Source: Ilumatobacteraceae bacterium
GTDB lineage: Bacteria > Actinomycetota > Acidimicrobiia > Acidimicrobiales > Ilumatobacteraceae
Assembly (NCBI GenBank): GCA_022843125.1
Contig: JALHOG010000012.1
Span: 27,645-91,644 of the forward strand
Direction of reading: 5' to 3'
Length of the DNA: 64,000 nucleotides
Made by a program: the position numbers and the translations under genes. The notes beneath the pieces were generated by a model, which was given only the letters and a program-made list of their open reading frames with translations, did not search any database and had not been told where the DNA came from. Positions 50,911-59,462 of the stretch are shown piece by piece. Positions within the stretch are counted from its first letter, which is position 1; every line of letters starts with the position of its first letter.

Positions 50911-51642
50911 TCAGGGTGCCGGCGGTTCGAGGGGGTTGGGGTTGAGGGTGTCGAGGCCGGTGTCGACGAGTTCGTCGCACCAGGCGTCGGGGATCTTGTA
51001 CTCCAGTCTGTCGGTGGTGGCCGGCTCGTAGATGAGCACTGTGGCGTCGGTGCCGCGGGTGGGGCGGTAGGGGCCGTCGGGGACCGTGACGTCGACCACT
51101 CTGATGAACTGGCGTGTGGTCGACGCCGAGTAGGCGATCACCATGACCGATCCGGCGTAGTTGGCCGACGGGGATTCGGCGGCGAGGGTGAGGTAGTTCT
51201 CGATGTCGTCGCGTTCGAAGTCGGTTCGTTCGAGGACGGTGTCGGTGTCGAGATCGGCGAGGTCGACCTCGCCGGAGAGCCACAGGTGTTCGATCGTCGA
51301 CGCCAGCTCGGCGTCGATCCCGCGCCAGTCGACGAGTTCGCCGGCGCGGATCAAGCGGCTGTTCGTGCTCACCACGACGTTCTTGTTGAGACTTTCGTCG
51401 CTGTAGTTGTTCAGTGTCGCCTGACAGCCAGCGGCGATCATCTGGCGTTCCGACGGCAGCGTGTCCCCTGACAGCAGGGGCCACAGCACTCGATCGAAGT
51501 ACACCTGCTCGCCGTCACGGACGACAAGAAACTGGCCACCCGCACCCTGCTGCGTCTGCCAACACCCCGTGAGCGCTAGGCAGACGGCGAGGCAGCGGAC
51601 GGCGGTCGCTCGGCGTGAGCCACGCGTCGGGCGTCCGGTCAT
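50911..51642 (-). CDS. Paralogous lipoprotein B
   Basis: This 243-residue lipoprotein has its lipobox Cys in LTGCWQT. It is very close to lipoprotein A over its whole length; most differences are single substitutions (EEFLVV to GQFLVV, SRSTTRQF to SASTTRQF). It was produced by a recent tandem duplication that included the promoter block. Its stop lies 121 bp from the start of lipoprotein A. Confidence 0.82.
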   Translation of the reverse strand: MTGRPTRGSRRATAVRCLAVCLALTGCWQTQQGAGGQFLVVRDGEQVYFDRVLWPLLSGDTLPSERQMIAAGCQATLNNYSDESLNKNVVVSTNSRLIRAGELVDWRGIDAELASTIEHLWLSGEVDLADLDTDTVLERTDFERDDIENYLTLAAESPSANYAGSVMVIAYSASTTRQFIRVVDVTVPDGPYRPTRGTDATVLIYEPATTDRLEYKIPDAWCDELVDTGLDTLNPNPLEPPAP

Positions 51643-51763
51643 CGTCCAGACGATAGATCGACACCCACGGGCACCTGAGCGAGCCCAGCCCGTGGATCTC
51701 CGGCGCCGCCGCCGGCGCCACCCTCGTCGCGCTCGACAACCGCCGGTGAGCCCGGCCCGGTGA

Positions 51764-52471
51764 TCAGGGTGGGGGTGGTTCGATGGGGTTGGGGTTGAGG
51801 GCGTCGAGTCCGGTGTCGACGAGTTGCTCGCACCAGGCGTCGAGGATCTTGTACTCGAGCCTGTCGGTGGTGGCTGGCTCGTAGATGAGCACGGTCGCGT
51901 CGATGCCGCGAGTGGGGCGGTAGGGGCCGTCGTCGACCTCGACGTCGACCACTCTGATGAACTGGCTCGACCTCGACGCCGAGTAGGCGATCACCATGAC
52001 CCATGGCGCGTAGGTGGACGAGGGGGACTCGGCGGCGAGGGTGAGGTAGTCCTCGATGTCGTCGCGTTCGAACTCGGTTCGTTCGAGCACGGTGTCGGTG
52101 TCGAGATCGTCGAGGTCGACTTCGCCGGAGAGCCACAGGTGTTCGATCGTCGATGCCAGCTCGGCGTCGATCCCGCGCCAGTCGACGAGCTCACCGGCCC
52201 GGATCAAGCGAGGGTTCGTTCCCACGAAGACCACCTTGTCGAGGCTTTCGTCGCTGTAGTTGTTGAGAGTCGCTTGGCAGCCGGCTGCGATCATCTGGCG
52301 TTCCGATGGCAACGTGTCCCCTGACAGCAACTGCCATAGTTCGCGATCGAAGTAGACATCGTCGCCGTCGCGCACGACGAGGAACTGGCCACCCGCACCC
52401 TGCGGCGTCTGCCAACAACCCGTGAGCGCGAGACAGAGGGCGAGGCAGACGGCCGTCTGGCGTCCGATCAT
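51764..52471 (-). CDS. Paralogous lipoprotein C
   Basis: This 235-residue member has a shorter signal peptide (MIGRQTAVCLALCLALTGC, Cys19) and is the most diverged copy: SVMVIAYSAS is changed to PWVMVIAYSAS, NYAG to TYAP, and DVTVPDG to DVEVDDG. It keeps the conserved cysteines and C-terminal NPNPIEPP tail. The ATG at 52471 fits the signal peptide and the conserved promoter block. Confidence 0.82.
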   Translation of the reverse strand: MIGRQTAVCLALCLALTGCWQTPQGAGGQFLVVRDGDDVYFDRELWQLLSGDTLPSERQMIAAGCQATLNNYSDESLDKVVFVGTNPRLIRAGELVDWRGIDAELASTIEHLWLSGEVDLDDLDTDTVLERTEFERDDIEDYLTLAAESPSSTYAPWVMVIAYSASRSSQFIRVVDVEVDDGPYRPTRGIDATVLIYEPATTDRLEYKILDAWCEQLVDTGLDALNPNPIEPPPP

Positions 52472-52592
52472 CGGCCAGACGATAGGTCGACGCCCACGGT
52501 CACCTGTGCGAGGCCAGGGCGACCGAACGTATTCGTGGGTTTCCGGCGCGTCGAGGAGCGTGCCGGGGTCCACCGTCGTATCGTCGGTGGGC

Positions 52593-53015
52593 ATGGACCG
52601 TGGGCTCGTGTCACGGGTGGTGTACGCATCGATCGGCATGGTGTTCGTCGCCGTTGGGCTGATCGGGATCGCGGTGCCGATCCTGCCGACCACGGGGCCG
52701 TTCATCCTCGCCGCCTGGTGCTTCTCGCGATCGAGCACGCGGATGGAGCAGTGGGTGCTCGGCCTGCCGAAGGTCGGCCCGCTCGTGCGCGACTACCGCG
52801 CCGGCCTCGGCATGCCGATGCGTGCGAAGGTGATCGCCATCTCGTCGATCATCGTCGCCTGCTCGCTGAGCGCTGCGCTCACCCTCGACAGCTGGTGGTT
52901 ACGTGCCACCGTCGCCGGGTTGGGCGTCATCGGCTGCGTCGTCGTCTGGCGGGTCCCCACGGCCGAGCCCGACGGGGCGGAACCCGTCTCGGTGATGGTG
53001 GAACGTCAGGACTGA
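52593..53015 (+). CDS. DUF454 (YbaN-family) membrane protein
   Basis: This 140-residue inner-membrane protein has the family opening GMVFVAVGLIGIAVPILPTTGPFILAAWCFSRSS (in parts) with its conserved PxxPTTPF-like turn, the LGLPKVGPLVRDYRAGLGMP loop, and two C-terminal hydrophobic helices. The function is unknown. It ends 10 bp inside the end of the convergent next gene. Confidence 0.85.
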   Translation: MDRGLVSRVVYASIGMVFVAVGLIGIAVPILPTTGPFILAAWCFSRSSTRMEQWVLGLPKVGPLVRDYRAGLGMPMRAKVIAISSIIVACSLSAALTLDSWWLRATVAGLGVIGCVVVWRVPTAEPDGAEPVSVMVERQD

Positions 53016-54115
53016 CGGCCGCCGACCACCGTGTCGCCGCTCAGACGGCCGACGGTGACGGTGTCCAGGTCGGGGTCGGGGAGCAGCGCTGTGGCTCGCC
53101 GGCGGGCGAGCGAACGTCGCCAGATGCCGAAGCACACGCCACCAATCGCGATCGGGAGCAGGAACGTGACCGCCCGGAAGGTGAGCACCGAAGCGAGCGC
53201 TGGCGCGTCGGCCACGCCGAAGCGGGTGAGCATGGCGGTGAGCCCGATCTCGGTGACACCGATGCCGCCGGGAATCGCGGTGAGAGACGCCGCCAGGCGC
53301 ACCAGCACGAACGCGATCAGCACCTGCGCCGCGGTGATCACCGTGGCGTCGATGCCGAACGCGCGCACGATCGCGAGCGGCAGCACCACGAGCACGGCCT
53401 GCTCGGCTGCACCCGACAACAGGATGCGGCCGCCGCGCATTCGCGCCAGCTCGGCGGCGTCGGTGCGGAACCGTTCGACGAGGTGATGCAGGTCGATGCG
53501 ATCGGCCAAGCGGGTGAGTCGGCGCGACCGCCGGGCCGCGCGATCGATCAGCCGATCGAGGCGATCGGCGATCCAGCGCAGCGGTGCCGGGTGGCGGAGC
53601 ACCAACCACGTGACGAGCGCGGTCATGCCGAGCACTGTGACCGACGCGCCTGCGACCAACCAGAACACCCAGCGGTCGATCACGCCGTCGGCGACACCGG
53701 TGAGCCCGAGCAGTGCGATCGCCAGCGCTGCGGCCCAGAGCTTCAGCGCGGCGACCACGTTGACGCCCAGGACCGCGATGCCGATCCCCACCTCGTCGAA
53801 ACCCCAGCTGCGCAACATCGAGACTCGGACGCCCAGCGCGATCGGGCCGGTGCCGATGCCGGTGTTGGTGGCGGCGAGTGTGGCCTGCTGCACCATGATC
53901 CCGCGCCGAGTGCTGAGTTTCGGCGACACCGCCCGGGCGAGCAGCCCGCTGGCGAATGTGACTGCGACCGCGTGAAGGGCGAGCACCGCGATCCAGCCCG
54001 CTGACAGCGAGGTCATCTCCCGGCCGGCAGCGGCAACCTCGTCGCGATGGATGAAGAGCGCGCCTGCGAACACGAGCAGCAGCGCCCCCGATGCCCATCG
54101 CCGCCAGTCACGCAT
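53006..54115 (-). CDS. LPG-synthase transmembrane-region family protein
   Basis: This 369-residue protein has about eight hydrophobic helices and resembles the flippase-like membrane part of lysylphosphatidylglycerol synthase (UPF0104), without the catalytic aminoacyl-transferase domain. Signs are GTGPIALGVRVSMLRSWGFD near residue 88 and the motif ASLTAIPGGIGVTEIGLTAML near 285. It may help lipid movement or resistance to cationic compounds. Confidence 0.82.
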   Translation of the reverse strand: MRDWRRWASGALLLVFAGALFIHRDEVAAAGREMTSLSAGWIAVLALHAVAVTFASGLLARAVSPKLSTRRGIMVQQATLAATNTGIGTGPIALGVRVSMLRSWGFDEVGIGIAVLGVNVVAALKLWAAALAIALLGLTGVADGVIDRWVFWLVAGASVTVLGMTALVTWLVLRHPAPLRWIADRLDRLIDRAARRSRRLTRLADRIDLHHLVERFRTDAAELARMRGGRILLSGAAEQAVLVVLPLAIVRAFGIDATVITAAQVLIAFVLVRLAASLTAIPGGIGVTEIGLTAMLTRFGVADAPALASVLTFRAVTFLLPIAIGGVCFGIWRRSLARRRATALLPDPDLDTVTVGRLSGDTVVGGRQS

Positions 54116-54264
54116 GCGTCGAGACCACCATGTTTCGGAGCGCGATGCAGCACTGTCCCACGATGCACCACTGTCCGGAAACCTGATCCGCCGTCATCCC
54201 GGGCAGTCTGCCGTCGGTCGCCCTGTCCCGGCACGCGCCCCGGCGGTCGCACCGACCGGAGGTC

Positions 54265-55323
54265 TCAACGGGAGGCCGCGAGGTCGGTGAAGTCGGCGAG
54301 GAAGATCGCGAGCGCGATCGAGACGGCCACGCCGGCGAGCAACCAGAACCGGATGATGACCTTGGTCTCGGCCCAGCCGGCGAGCTCGAAGTGATGGTGG
54401 ATGGGGGAGAGGCGGAACAGCCGACGCCGGCGCCCCGTGGCCCGGAACGCGGTCATCTGCAGCGCCACCGAGCCGATCTCGACGACGTTGATCGCACAGA
54501 TGATCGGGAGCAGCAGCTGGGTGTTGGTGGTGAGTGCGAGCATCGCCAGCGCGGCGCCGAGGCCGAGCGCTCCGACGTCACCCATGAAGATCTGCGCCGG
54601 TGCTGCGTTCCACCACAGGAACCCTGCGCAGGCACCGGCGAACGATGCCGCGAACACGGCGAGGTCGAACGGGTGGATCACGGCGGGGTAGAGGTCGGGG
54701 TTGCGGAACACCACGTAGGCGATCACCGCGAAGGCGCCGAAACCGAACAGCGCCGCTCCGCCGGCGAGGCCGTCGAGCCCATCGGTCACGTTGACCGCGT
54801 TGGTCGTGCCGAAGATGATCAGGCCCGCCCACAGCACCCACGCGACCGCGCCGATCTCCCAGCCCGGCAGGTCGGCGCGCGTCAGCGAGATCCTCATGTC
54901 GATGTCGGTCACGACGACGAGCAGGCCGGCGAGGCCGATCGCGACGCCGAGCGTGATGTAGCCCTTGACCCGCCAGAGCACGCCGCGGTTGTGGCCGGAC
55001 CGCACCTTGATCAGGTCATCGACGAGGCCGATCCCTGCCATCACCAGTACGGCGACCCACATCACGAGCACCTGATCGGAGTAGACCACGCCGTCGCGCA
55101 GGTGGCTCGCGACGTAGCCGGCTGCCGCCGAGCCGATGATCGCGAGCCCGCCCATCGTCGGCGTCCCTCGCTTGTGGGTGTGCTCGGGCACGGCGACGTT
55201 CAGAGCGTCCTTCACGAGGATCGGCTGAATGACGCCTCGGGTCCGCAGTGCGCGGCTCATCCAGCCGGTCGCAGCGAGGGAAAACGCGAGCGCCACTCCT
55301 GCGGCGAGCAGGAGCGCGATCAT
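54265..55323 (-). CDS. mraY: Phospho-N-acetylmuramoyl-pentapeptide-transferase
   Basis: This 352-residue integral membrane enzyme makes lipid I by joining UDP-MurNAc-pentapeptide to undecaprenyl phosphate. Diagnostic motifs are HTHKRGTPTMGGLAI near residue 50, GLVDDLIKV near 100, NAVNVTDGLDGLAGG near 180, FMGDVGALGLG, and SPIHHHFELAGW near the end. It is alone here, outside any mur/fts cluster. The upstream small zinc-finger gene ends 19 bp before it, so the two may be co-transcribed. Confidence 0.95.
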   Translation of the reverse strand: MIALLLAAGVALAFSLAATGWMSRALRTRGVIQPILVKDALNVAVPEHTHKRGTPTMGGLAIIGSAAAGYVASHLRDGVVYSDQVLVMWVAVLVMAGIGLVDDLIKVRSGHNRGVLWRVKGYITLGVAIGLAGLLVVVTDIDMRISLTRADLPGWEIGAVAWVLWAGLIIFGTTNAVNVTDGLDGLAGGAALFGFGAFAVIAYVVFRNPDLYPAVIHPFDLAVFAASFAGACAGFLWWNAAPAQIFMGDVGALGLGAALAMLALTTNTQLLLPIICAINVVEIGSVALQMTAFRATGRRRRLFRLSPIHHHFELAGWAETKVIIRFWLLAGVAVSIALAIFLADFTDLAASR

Positions 55324-55342
55324 CGGGCCATCGCTCGCGACG

Positions 55343-55492
55343 TCACCGGTGCGGCAGCTCTCGCATCTCGACGGTCGCGATCTCGGCTGCGTGCTCCGGG
55401 TGGTCGTGGACGACGTGGTCCTTGACCTCCTCGTGGTACACGAACACCAGCTCGCAGAAGGGGCAGGTGTGGGTCGTCGGGGTGGGGATCAT
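55343..55492 (-). CDS. Small C2H2-type zinc-finger protein
   Basis: This 49-residue protein has CPFCELVFVYHEEVKDHVVHDHP, a C-x2-C followed by two or three histidines, which should bind one zinc. GAGGAGGG precedes ATG 55492. It lies between the diadenylate-cyclase-like gene and mraY on the same strand. Such tiny zinc proteins are common in actinobacteria; its role is unknown. Confidence 0.7.
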   Translation of the reverse strand: MIPTPTTHTCPFCELVFVYHEEVKDHVVHDHPEHAAEIATVEMRELPHR

Positions 55493-55614
55493 CGTGCCCT
55501 CCTCGCATGATCGGTCGCCCTGATCGGTCGGGTGGGCGGCTGCGCGATGTCGGAGCCGTCCACCCACCACGAAACGCGAGGTCGGCCCGCCGGGCCAGGG
55601 TCGGATGGCCCCGG

Positions 55615-56604
55615 TCAGCCGAGCGGGAGTTCGGGGGCCGACGCCCCGGTGCAGATGCGGACCGGGTGCCCCTCGCGGAACACGGTGACGGGCCCGTCCT
55701 CGCTCACCACGAATGCGATCGTGTGATGGTGGTCCCAGGTGTAGCGCGCCGCCGACCGATGCCGCATGCCGCGCTTCTGCGCGACCGCCAGCTCCGACTC
55801 GGGTGATGAGCGCAGGCCGACGCCGATGTTGAGGACCGACCCGTCGGGTCCGACCAGCATCGCCAAGTCGGTTTGCATCAGGGCGGCGAACAGCGCCGGG
55901 AAGTGGTGGCGGACCACGAGCGAGAGCGCCGGCGTCGCCATCGCCGCCTCGAGGTCGAGCGACGGACCGTCGTCATGCCGCGGGTCGAAGTCGTACAGGA
56001 TCGTGGCGCCGACGCGCGACGGGCTGAGCCAGTGCACGCAGAGATCGAGGATGCCCTCGAGGACGTCGCGCGGCGCACCCTCCACCAGCGGGTCGATCAC
56101 GGCGAGCAGCACCTGCGCCGTCGGGCGGTTGACCCAGCTGCGGCCGTTCCACTCGACCACGCCCCGCTCGGTGAACAGGCGCGGTACCCCGAGCACGGTG
56201 CGCTGGATGATCGATGCGCCCGTGGCCTCCTGCATCTCGACGAGGTCGGCCTCGTACTGGATGCTGCGCCGGAAGCACGCCAGCAGCGGTCCGTTGTCGG
56301 GGCGGCGGATGAGGAACGTCGAGCGCCCGTCGGCGAATCGCCGGCACTGCGCCACGGGCAGGTGGAGGTCGATCACCTCCAACAGGTCGCCGGTGAACAC
56401 CAGGTCGCGCTCCGGTGGCAGCACGAACGCTCCGTAGACGCTGGTGCGTCCCTCGTGCAGCGGAGGCCGCCGCACATGGTCGAGCTCCTGGACCACCTGC
56501 TCGACGTGAGCTGGGTCGTCGGGGAGCGCGATGCCGTCATCGTCGAGCTCGTCGAGCAGTCGGGTCTCCGGCCGGGTGAGCTGCAACGACGACCGATCCA
56601 TCAT
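55615..56604 (-). CDS. Diadenylate-cyclase-like (DisA_N) protein
   Basis: This 329-residue soluble protein ends with a domain that resembles the DAC domain, which makes cyclic di-AMP from two ATP. R281-H282-R283 lies in GMRHRSAARYTW, matching the GTRHRAA motif. The DGA motif is replaced by D246-L247-A248 in TDLAMLVGPDG. The N-terminal about 220 residues (VYGAFVLPPERDLVF, ADGRSTFLIRRPDNG) are not familiar and may regulate it. It could be an active variant or a sensor that has lost catalysis. Confidence 0.7.
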   Translation of the reverse strand: MMDRSSLQLTRPETRLLDELDDDGIALPDDPAHVEQVVQELDHVRRPPLHEGRTSVYGAFVLPPERDLVFTGDLLEVIDLHLPVAQCRRFADGRSTFLIRRPDNGPLLACFRRSIQYEADLVEMQEATGASIIQRTVLGVPRLFTERGVVEWNGRSWVNRPTAQVLLAVIDPLVEGAPRDVLEGILDLCVHWLSPSRVGATILYDFDPRHDDGPSLDLEAAMATPALSLVVRHHFPALFAALMQTDLAMLVGPDGSVLNIGVGLRSSPESELAVAQKRGMRHRSAARYTWDHHHTIAFVVSEDGPVTVFREGHPVRICTGASAPELPLG

Positions 56605-56643
56605 CCGGACGCTAGCAACGCGGTGCCGGCATCCGCTGGGCTG

Positions 56644-57876
56644 TCAGCGTGCGATCGGCACCATGCGGACGAGCTGGGTCACGTGACGAGGTTCGAGCTC
56701 GTCGAGCGTCGACACGCCGAGCAGTTTCATCGTGAGCACGATCTCGCTCGACAGGATCTCGATCGTTCGCGTCACCCCTGCCTGCCCGCCGGCCATCAGC
56801 CCGTAGAGGTACGCGCGGCCGACGAGCGTGAAGCGCGCACCGAGCGCCACCGCAGCGACGATGTCGGCGCCCGACATGATCCCGGTGTCGATGTGGACCT
56901 CGGTGTCGCGGCCGACCTCGCGCACGACCTCGGGGAGCAGGTGGAACGGGATCGGGGCGCGGTCGAGTTGGCGGCCGCCGTGGTTCGACAGCACGATGCC
57001 GTCGACGCCGATGTCGGCGACGCGCTTCGCGTCCTCGAGGGTCTGGACCCCTTTGACCACGAAGGCGCCGGGCCACTGATCCTTGATCCACCGCAGGTCG
57101 TCGAAGTCGACCGTCGGGTCGAACATGCTGTCGAGCAGCTCGGCGACGGTGCCGTTCCAGCCGTCGAAGCTCGCGAAGTGGACCGGTTCGGTGGTGAGGA
57201 AGTCGACCCACCACCGCGCCTTGGGGATCGCGTTCAGGACGGTGCGGCCCGTGAGCGTCGGCGGGATCGTCAACCCGTTGCGCACGTCGCGCAGGCGCGC
57301 TCCGGCCACGGGGACGTCGACGGTGACGAGCAGGGTGTCGAACCCGGCCTTGGCGGCGCGCTCGACGACCTCCATCGACCGGTCGCGGTCCTTCCACATG
57401 TACAGCTGGAACCAGTTGCGCCCCGTCGGGTTGGCCTCGCGCACTCCCTCGGGGCTCGTCGTCCCCACGGTCGACAGCGAGAAGGGGATGCCCGCGGCGC
57501 CGGCAGCCGCCGCGCCGGCGCGCTCGCCGCCGGCGTGCATGATGCGCGTGAAGCCGGTGGGCGCGATGCCGAACGGGAACGCCGACGGCCCGCCCAGCAC
57601 CGTGCACGACGTGTCGACCTGTGACACGTCGCGGAGGATCGCCGGGTGGAACTCGACGTCCTGGAACGCCTGGCGCGCCCTGGCGAGCGAGAGCTCACCC
57701 TCGGCGGCGCCGTCGGTGTAGTCGAACGGGGCACGCGGCGTGGTCCGAGCGGCGATCGCGCGGAGGTCGGCGATCGTGAGCGCGGATGCGAGGCGTCGCC
57801 GCGTCGGGTTCCACTCGGGCGCCTTGAACTTCAGGATCTGGGCGAAGTCGACCGGCTTGGGGAGGCGGCGTTCCAT
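56644..57876 (-). CDS. lldD: FMN-dependent L-lactate dehydrogenase, LldD2-like
   Basis: This 410-residue enzyme oxidises an alpha-hydroxy acid, most likely L-lactate, at the membrane. Motifs are [24 protein letters not shown], the catalytic segment [13 protein letters not shown] with its active-site His and Arg, and [11 protein letters not shown]. From memory it matches Mycobacterium tuberculosis LldD2 nearly throughout. ATG 57876 gives the family N-terminus; an ATG at 57894 is possible. It is divergent from an FAD-linked oxidase gene, which may belong to the same pathway. Confidence 0.9.
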   Translation of the reverse strand: MERRLPKPVDFAQILKFKAPEWNPTRRRLASALTIADLRAIAARTTPRAPFDYTDGAAEGELSLARARQAFQDVEFHPAILRDVSQVDTSCTVLGGPSAFPFGIAPTGFTRIMHAGGERAGAAAAGAAGIPFSLSTVGTTSPEGVREANPTGRNWFQLYMWKDRDRSMEVVERAAKAGFDTLLVTVDVPVAGARLRDVRNGLTIPPTLTGRTVLNAIPKARWWVDFLTTEPVHFASFDGWNGTVAELLDSMFDPTVDFDDLRWIKDQWPGAFVVKGVQTLEDAKRVADIGVDGIVLSNHGGRQLDRAPIPFHLLPEVVREVGRDTEVHIDTGIMSGADIVAAVALGARFTLVGRAYLYGLMAGGQAGVTRTIEILSSEIVLTMKLLGVSTLDELEPRHVTQLVRMVPIAR

Positions 57877-57997
57877 GGGCGCAGATCGTCCCACGCGGCG
57901 CAGTCGACGGGCACATCCGTCGCGGTGCCGCTCGGCGTCGGATGCTCATCGCGGCACGGCGTCGCCCCGGCGCCCGTCGTGTGCCACGCTCGGCGGC

Positions 57998-59359
57998 GTG
58001 GATCCAGCCCTGCTGCGTGAGCTCGCCGAGATCGTCGAGCCGGCGCATGTGCTCACCGAGCCCGATGCGAAGTCCGGGTACGAGGTCGACTGGACCGGCC
58101 GCTTCCGTGGTGCCACGCCGGCCGTCATCCGGCCAGGTTCGACGAGCGAGGTCGCGGCCGTCGTCGAGCTGTGCCGACGCGAAGGAGTAGCCGTCGTACC
58201 CCAGGGCGGCAACACCGGCATGGTCGGCGGCGGTGTGCCGCTCGCCGGCGAGCTGGTCGTCAGCTTGCGGCGGCTCGATCACGTCGATCCGGTCGACACG
58301 GCGGCCCAACAGGTCACCGCCGGCGCCGGTGCCACCGTCGAATCGGTGCAGCGCGCCGCAGCATCAGCGGGCTTGCGCTACGCCGTCGACTTCGGGGCGC
58401 GTGGCACTGCAACCGTCGGCGGCTCCACTGCGACGAACGCGGGTGGCATCAACCTGATCAGGTTCGGCGGCACCCGCGAGCAGCTCGTCGGTATCGAAGC
58501 GGTGCTCGGCACCGGCGAGACCGTTCGCCGTCTGAGCGGCCTCATCAAGGACAACACCGGCTACCACCTGCCCTCGCTGCTGTGCGGGAGCGAGGGCACG
58601 CTCGGCATCGTCACCGCTGCCCGCTTCCGCCTGGTCGGGATGGCACCGCACCGTGTGCTCGCGTTCGTCGCGATGTCATCGGTCGACGCCGCCGCCGCGG
58701 CGGTCGCCCGCTGGCGCACCGGCATCCCGTCGCTCGAGGCCGCCGAGCTGGTGTTCCACGACGGGATCGCGCTCGTGGCGAACGCGTTCGGCCTGTCGCT
58801 CCCGTTCGCAGCACCGTCACCGGTGTACGTGATGCTCGATGCCGGAGCGCTCCATGACCCGACCGACGAGCTCGCCGAGGCGGTCGCCGGAATCGACGGA
58901 GTCGTCGACGTCGCGGTGGCCGCCGACACGGTGCGGCGCTCGGCGCTCTGGCGGCTCCGCGAGGATCATGCGCTCGCCATCAACACCGTCGGTGTGCCGC
59001 ACAAGTTCGACGTGACGCTGCCCCAGGCGCAGCTCGGTGCGTTCACCGAGCGGGTGCGCGCCGTGGTCGCCAGTGTCGAACCCGAGGCCTACGTGTGGCT
59101 GTTCGGCCATGTCGGTGACGGCAACCTCCACGTCAACGTCACCGGCGTCGCCCCTGACGCCCACGCGCTCGACGACGCCGTCTACGGCCTCGTCGTCGAG
59201 ATGGGCGGGAGCATCAGCGCCGAGCACGGCATCGGCACCGCCAAGGCGAGGTTCCTGCCGCTCGATCGGAGTGCTACCGAGCTCACCGCGATGCGGTCGA
59301 TCAAGGCGGCGCTCGACCCGGCAGGGATCATGAATCCCCACGCCCTGTTCGCCGGGTGA
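57998..59359 (+). CDS. FAD-linked oxidase, D-lactate/2-hydroxyglutarate-dehydrogenase-like
   Basis: This 453-residue flavoprotein has a PCMH-type FAD-binding domain (VPQGGNTGMVGGGVP, GTVGGSTATNAGGIN) and the C-terminal FAD-oxidase domain (FGHVGDGNLHVN, and ISAEHGIGTAK). Relatives oxidise D-lactate, glycolate or D-2-hydroxyglutarate. It starts at GTG 57998, 121 bp from the divergent lldD, which suggests joint use of L- and D-hydroxy acids. Confidence 0.88.
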   Translation: MDPALLRELAEIVEPAHVLTEPDAKSGYEVDWTGRFRGATPAVIRPGSTSEVAAVVELCRREGVAVVPQGGNTGMVGGGVPLAGELVVSLRRLDHVDPVDTAAQQVTAGAGATVESVQRAAASAGLRYAVDFGARGTATVGGSTATNAGGINLIRFGGTREQLVGIEAVLGTGETVRRLSGLIKDNTGYHLPSLLCGSEGTLGIVTAARFRLVGMAPHRVLAFVAMSSVDAAAAAVARWRTGIPSLEAAELVFHDGIALVANAFGLSLPFAAPSPVYVMLDAGALHDPTDELAEAVAGIDGVVDVAVAADTVRRSALWRLREDHALAINTVGVPHKFDVTLPQAQLGAFTERVRAVVASVEPEAYVWLFGHVGDGNLHVNVTGVAPDAHALDDAVYGLVVEMGGSISAEHGIGTAKARFLPLDRSATELTAMRSIKAALDPAGIMNPHALFAG

Positions 59360-59462
59360 CACCGACGAGAGCACGGGGGCGTCACCACGACGGGTGAAGG
59401 GTGCGCGGTGCGGTTGCCCGCAGGTCGGCCGCTCGGGCGCCACGGCTAGTCTCGACCGGCCC

